From the NCBI RefSeq assembly GCF_009707865.1, contig NZ_WMBA01000023.1:1-64000 (forward strand): a DNA stretch of 64,000 nucleotides. Direction: 5' to 3'. Source of the DNA: Amycolatopsis pithecellobii. Its GTDB lineage: Bacteria > Actinomycetota > Actinomycetes > Mycobacteriales > Pseudonocardiaceae. Below the pieces are notes generated by a model, which was not told the origin of the DNA, made no database searches, and saw only the letters and a program-made list of their open reading frames with translations. Of the stretch, positions 60,669 to 64,000 are shown one piece after another (position 1 is the stretch's first letter; each line of letters starts with the position of its first letter). The translations under genes were made by a program, and so were the position numbers.

Positions 60669-61700
60669 TCAGGCGGCGAGGCGGCGCAGCGCGCGGCCGA
60701 TCTCCGCGCGGTGGCGGACGACGTTGATGAGGGACAGCCCGAGCGCCAGGACGGCGCCCTGGACGATGAGGCGGGCGCCCGCCGACAGGCCCAGCACCCG
60801 CAGGTCGAAATCCAGCACCGTGACGAAAACGGCGCCCATCAGGGTCGCGATGGGGCTGACCCGCCCGCCGGTCAGCGCGGCTCCGCCGAGCACCACCGCG
60901 ACCACACTGGTCAGCAGATACGGCTCCCCCAGCGTCAGGTCCGGGGTGCCCGTCTGCCCGGCGGCCAGCAGGCCGCCGACGCCGTATACGAGCGCGGCGA
61001 CCACGTACGCGGCCATGCGATAGAGCGACGCGCGGATCCCCGTCAGCACCGCCGCCCGCTTGGCGGTACTGACGGCGACCAGGCGGCGCCCGGCCACCAC
61101 GCGGTGCAGGAAGAACGTCGCGAGCACGGCCAGCGCGACCGAGGCGAGCAGGATGCCGCTCACCCCGCCGATGCCGGCGGTCGCCCACGCGGCGAGGTTG
61201 TCCGGCACCCGCTGCACCTGGGGAACGGCACCGCGGTAGAGCTGCGTGCAGCCGAGCACGAGCTGACCGACCGCCAGTGTGACCACCAGCGAGTTCAGTC
61301 CCAGACCCTCGACCAGTATTCCGTTCACGAGGCCGATCAGGACGCACACCCCGGCGCAGAGGACGACGGCCCCGAACAGCCCGCCGTCCGCGCCCTTCGG
61401 CTGCTCGAGGACGATCGCGCCGACCCACGTCATCGTCCCGGGCAGGCTGAGGTCGATACCACCCGTGCTGATCACGAACGCCTGCCCGACGGCGACGAGC
61501 ACCAGGATTCCGATCAAGGGAGTCAGGGTCGACAGTGACCCCCGCGAGAAGAAGCCATCGGTGACGACGAGCTGCGAGATAGCCGTCAGCAGCACGACAG
61601 CACCGGTGATGACAAGCGTGGGGGTGGGCCGGATGGCACGTGCCACGGCCGTCCCCTGCAATGGGTTTCGCTGTACACGGTTCATGGACACGTTCGGCAC
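60669..61700 (-). CDS. ABC importer permease (RbsC-like), first gene of the carboxylase operon
   Basis: 343 residues from GTG 61700, or 338 from ATG 61685 ('MNRVQRNPLQ'); the choice is open. Eight to ten helices include 'LTPLIGILVLVAVGQAFVISTGGIDLSLPGTMTWVGAI', the RbsC family motif. It is followed by the binding protein and the ATPase-permease fusion. A good promoter lies 60-90 bp upstream, making it the first gene of the minus-strand operon that ends at 49140. Confidence 0.86.
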   Translation of the reverse strand: MPNVSMNRVQRNPLQGTAVARAIRPTPTLVITGAVVLLTAISQLVVTDGFFSRGSLSTLTPLIGILVLVAVGQAFVISTGGIDLSLPGTMTWVGAIVLEQPKGADGGLFGAVVLCAGVCVLIGLVNGILVEGLGLNSLVVTLAVGQLVLGCTQLYRGAVPQVQRVPDNLAAWATAGIGGVSGILLASVALAVLATFFLHRVVAGRRLVAVSTAKRAAVLTGIRASLYRMAAYVVAALVYGVGGLLAAGQTGTPDLTLGEPYLLTSVVAVVLGGAALTGGRVSPIATLMGAVFVTVLDFDLRVLGLSAGARLIVQGAVLALGLSLINVVRHRAEIGRALRRLAA

Positions 61701-61758
61701 CTTTGCCTGGTCACATGTACTTGATCACTAACGAGGTTCGCTCGTCTCTCGGCTCGGA

Positions 61759-61788
61759 AGATTAGGTCGATGCTCAGCCGCGTGTCAA
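61759..61788 (-). promoter_or_regulatory. Sigma-70-type promoter of the 49-61.7 kb operon
   Basis: On the minus strand, TTGACA (61788-61783) and TAATCT (61764-61759) are separated by 18 bp, close to consensus. Transcription would start near 61750, about 50 bp before the permease gene. This is the best-looking promoter in the window. Confidence 0.6.
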
Positions 61789-62025
61789 GCACTACTAACT
61801 CGAACTCGGAGTAGCTACAGTGGCCTCGAGCAGGAAATATCCGGGAAATCGGGCCACGGTAGGGAAGAGGCGTTCACGTGAAACCCCCAAACGCGGAGTG
61901 GCGCTCGCGAGGGCGGATGTCACCGCCCCGCTTTTCCGGTTGTGCCCCGCGGCTTGGTAGCATCGGGTCGCAAAGCGCGATACCGACCGGGTCGCGGAGA
62001 ACGCGATGGTCCTGGGCGGGATTTC
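61789..62025. promoter_or_regulatory. Rest of the divergent region, with candidate TetR operator
   Basis: CTACT at 61792-61796 and AGTAG at 61810-61814 flank two tandem AACTCG units (61797-61808), just upstream of the -35 box of the minus-strand operon. This is a plausible operator for the double TetR protein. No other ORF with sensible content was seen here, and the short GTG-started frame at 61878 is a shadow. Confidence 0.4.
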
Positions 62026-63219
62026 TTGAAATCTGCAGCTGCCAGAGGTACTCCGGCTTCACGTCGTCCCCGGGATCGGGGAACCCAGATCGCGACCATC
62101 GCCAGCGAACTCTTCGCCGAGCGGGGCTACCAGTCCGTGACGATGGAGGACATCGCGGAGGCCGCGGGGATCACGCCTCGCGCCATCTACCGGCACTACG
62201 AGAACAAGCAGGCGCTCCTGGCCCATGTGGTGCTGAGGGAGCAGCGGCCCGTCATCGAGGTGGTCGAACGGCTCTCGAAGGACTCCACCGGAGTTCCCGT
62301 CAAGGACAGGCTCACGGCACTGGCCGAGGTCAGCCTGGACAACCGGCGGTTGTCGGTGCTGTGGCAGCGAGAGGCCCGGCATCTCAAGGGCGAAGACTTC
62401 ACCCTGCTCCGCGAGCGCACGAAGATGCTCGCGGACCAGTACATCCCGTTGCTGCTCCTTCCCGAGCGAACCGACCTGGACCCCCACACGGCCCAGTTGC
62501 GGGTGTGGGCCATCGGCAGCATCGTCAGCAGCCCGGCGTACTTCGACTTCACGATCTCTCGCGCGCAGCTCGTGAGCGAGCTGGTCGACGCCGCGCACCG
62601 GGTCATTCTGGCCGAGCCTGCGCGAAGCTCGCCCCGACGTCGAGTCCCGGAGGTTCGACGTACCCCCGGTTCCCGGCGCGAACAGCTGATCGCGGCGGCG
62701 GCGAATGCCTTCCGGCGTCATGGGTATGCCGGCGTCAGCATCGACGACATCGGCAGCGAGGTCGGCGTCGTCGGACCGGCGCTCTATCGGTACTTCGACA
62801 ACAAGGCCGACATCCTGGCCGCGGCCGCAACGCGGCTCAGCGAGTGGCGTGCGCTCGAGACCGTGCGGACCCTCGCCAGGGAATCCCGATCGGACAAGGT
62901 GATCGGCAGCCTGATCGACGGTTATGTGGGCCTGGCAACCGAGTTCCCGGACCTCGTCGCGTTGTCCTTGACCGAACGGCTCTTCTTGCCGCCGGAGGTG
63001 CGCGAGCGCCTGCACCGGGCGTATTCGGAGAACCTCGCGGAATGGCAGCGGTGGCTCGTCGAGGCCCGTCCGGACCTGGAAGCGCCGCGAGCCGCCGTGC
63101 TGGTCAACGTCGCCAGAACGGTGATCGACGACTGCGTGCGGAACCGCAGGTTGCAGTCGAGCCCGAACTTCGAGCAGGAACTCAAATCGGTGGTCCACGC
63201 GACGCTCGGAATCGCGTGA
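62026..63219 (+). CDS. Tandem (double-domain) TetR-family regulator
   Basis: 397 residues from TTG 62026, chosen for GGGCGGG 5 bases upstream; GTG 61942 would add 28 unlikely residues. It holds two complete TetR units. HTH 1 is 'VTMEDIAEAAGITPRAIYRHYENKQALL' near residues 30-60. HTH 2 is 'VSIDDIGSEVGVVGPALYRYFDNKADIL' near residues 240-270. Each is followed by a ligand-type domain. It is divergent from the carboxylase/importer operon and probably represses it. As a single chain it could bind an operator as a pseudo-dimer. Confidence 0.85.
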   Translation: MKSAAARGTPASRRPRDRGTQIATIASELFAERGYQSVTMEDIAEAAGITPRAIYRHYENKQALLAHVVLREQRPVIEVVERLSKDSTGVPVKDRLTALAEVSLDNRRLSVLWQREARHLKGEDFTLLRERTKMLADQYIPLLLLPERTDLDPHTAQLRVWAIGSIVSSPAYFDFTISRAQLVSELVDAAHRVILAEPARSSPRRRVPEVRRTPGSRREQLIAAAANAFRRHGYAGVSIDDIGSEVGVVGPALYRYFDNKADILAAAATRLSEWRALETVRTLARESRSDKVIGSLIDGYVGLATEFPDLVALSLTERLFLPPEVRERLHRAYSENLAEWQRWLVEARPDLEAPRAAVLVNVARTVIDDCVRNRRLQSSPNFEQELKSVVHATLGIA

Positions 63220-63223
63220 GTTG

Positions 63224-63892
63224 TCACCGCCCCGCTGTCAGCCCATCCAGAATGATGTCGATTCCGGCGAGGAACTCCGCGTGGTCGTCGTGGACGCGTA
63301 GTTGACCTGCCGCGCGTCGGAGGAATGAGTACTCGGCCGGGTCGAGGCTTTCCCAAAGGTCGGCGAGTGCGCCGACGATCTCGTGGCGTTTGTCGCCCGG
63401 CGCGGCGGACTGCGCGTTGCTCGCGTTCTGACTCGCCACCCCGATGATGTAGCTCACCAGGGTCGATGCGGCGGTGAAGAGGGAGTTCTCGGCTACCCCC
63501 AGCCCTTCGACCCCGCGCCCGATCTGCTCCCACAGCCGGACCATGGCCGGCTGTGACGGCGCGGTGTGGAGCTGGGGGCCCAGCCACGGATGTTCGTCGA
63601 TGGCGGTGAAGACGCCGAGGGCGACGGTCTGGATGGCGACGCGGGGCGGTGTCCCCGGCGCAGGTGAGGTCAGAGCCGGGGTGAGCGCGGCCACCGTGGC
63701 CGCGGCCAGCAGCTCGCGCTTGTTCGCGACATGCCACTGGATGGCGCCGTGACCGGTCCGCAGCTTGAGCGCCAGAGCCCGGAACGTGAGTCCGCCCTCG
63801 CCCTGGGCGTCGAGCAGCTCGATCGCGGCAGCGACGATGCGATCGCGGGTGAGCGCGGCGGATCGTGTGCCCGAGGATCGGCTCGTCGTCAT
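63224..63892 (-). CDS. TetR-family repressor with TetR-class C-terminal domain
   Basis: 222 residues. 'TRDRIVAAAIELLDAQGEGGLTFRALALKLRTGHGAIQWHVANKRELLAA' is the HTH of the subgroup related to tetracycline repressor. The C-terminal part has 'FTAIDEHPWLGPQLHTAP' and 'STLVSYIIGVASQNA'. It ends 4 bp after the double TetR gene (convergent) and faces a new gene starting at 63980, with the double operator between them, so it likely controls that gene and itself. Confidence 0.88.
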   Translation of the reverse strand: MTTSRSSGTRSAALTRDRIVAAAIELLDAQGEGGLTFRALALKLRTGHGAIQWHVANKRELLAAATVAALTPALTSPAPGTPPRVAIQTVALGVFTAIDEHPWLGPQLHTAPSQPAMVRLWEQIGRGVEGLGVAENSLFTAASTLVSYIIGVASQNASNAQSAAPGDKRHEIVGALADLWESLDPAEYSFLRRAAGQLRVHDDHAEFLAGIDIILDGLTAGR

Positions 63893-63910
63893 GCCCCCAT
63901 CTTGACATGA

Positions 63911-63950
63911 CTGGCACGGCGTACCAACCTGGACTGGTACGCCGTGCCAG
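63911..63950. promoter_or_regulatory. 40-bp inverted repeat, double TetR operator
   Basis: CTGGCACGGCGTACCA and its exact inverse complement are separated by eight bases. Each arm is itself a near-palindrome (TGGCACG-G-CGTACCA, one mismatch), so two TetR dimers could bind side by side. It lies 18 bp from the TetR start (63892) and 29 bp from the next gene's ATG. Confidence 0.7.
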
Positions 63951-63979
63951 ACTCTTGGCCGATCCGGAAGGAACCCGTC

Positions 63980-64000
63980 ATGACGACGCCAGTGACCATC
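63980..64000 (+). CDS. Start of an unidentified gene (cut by window edge)
   Basis: An ATG at 63980 with GGAAGGAA upstream opens the reading 'MTTPVTI' to the window end. Its position opposite a TetR gene, beyond the double operator, makes it the probable regulated target. Nothing can be said about its product. Confidence 0.5.

Noticed and set aside
58404-61538. A 1,044-codon plus-strand open frame across the importer genes
   Set aside because: It crosses three well-supported minus-strand genes and their gaps. The translation is low-complexity and rich in Arg, Gly and His.
1-64000. Mobile elements, tRNA/rRNA genes and CRISPR arrays
   Set aside because: No transposase, integrase, terminal repeats, cloverleaf-like stretch or regularly spaced repeats were seen by eye. 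A covariance-model or repeat search could still find something small.

Overview
The window is high-GC DNA with dense, strand-biased operons, many GTG or TTG starts, 4-base GTGA/ATGA start-stop overlaps, LLM-type (F420-style) oxidoreductases and a mycofactocin-type SDR. This points to a soil actinomycete, for example in the Pseudonocardiales or Nocardiaceae. I cannot fix the genus from sequence alone. I saw no rRNA, tRNA, CRISPR array, transposase or integrase.

Layout. 1-3.3 kb: a LysR regulator (cut by the left edge) faces an SDR, a carotenoid/stilbene oxygenase and a small ABM-type monooxygenase. 3.3-4.05 kb: a VapC/antitoxin pair with a 36-bp perfect operator palindrome. 4.06-11.2 kb: a compact two-armed cluster. 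The minus arm has an isopropylmalate-synthase-like enzyme and a YrdC-like protein. The plus arm has a BacA-like prephenate decarboxylase homologue, a DUF6421-like protein, a DMT exporter, an ATP-grasp ligase and a class IV aminotransferase. It resembles bacilysin-type logic and is my best candidate for an undescribed biosynthetic system. 11.2-18.7 kb: a TetR-controlled aromatic oxidation operon with a FAD monooxygenase, an MHS transporter, two group-D oxygenases, a flavin reductase and a SnoaL-like protein. 18.7-26.2 kb: a truncated NHLM-type bacteriocin exporter, an Lrp-GAF regulator, two flavin enzymes and a very large Upf1-like helicase.

26.2-38.5 kb: a ten-gene minus-strand operon combining two permease types (MFS and a sugar-type ABC importer) with an amidohydrolase, a FAD monooxygenase, an LLM oxidoreductase, an FMO-like monooxygenase, an esterase and an SDR. 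A LysR gene next to it (38.6-39.5 kb) separates it from a plus-strand catabolic operon at 39.6-46.4 kb (MhpB, MhpC, ALDH, hydroxyacyl-CoA dehydrogenase, feruloyl-CoA-synthetase-like ligase, MaoC hydratase, thioesterase). The same ATAG-NN-CTAT element lies before both operons, so one regulator may control both.

46.4-49.1 kb: an XRE regulator facing a small monooxygenase and SDR, then a DHFR-like reductase. 49.1-61.7 kb: a nine-gene minus-strand operon with an ABC importer (including an ATPase-permease fusion), a crotonase, an SDR, HyuA/HyuB with a zinc-ribbon partner and an acyl-CoA ligase. This matches acetophenone-carboxylase-type ketone catabolism. It is faced by a double-domain TetR gene. 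The right end holds another TetR gene, a double operator and the start of a further gene.

Overall the region is mainly an island of uptake and degradation pathways for aromatic or alicyclic compounds, with one probable small-molecule biosynthetic cluster embedded in it. Functions are inferred from motifs and context and no database search was run.
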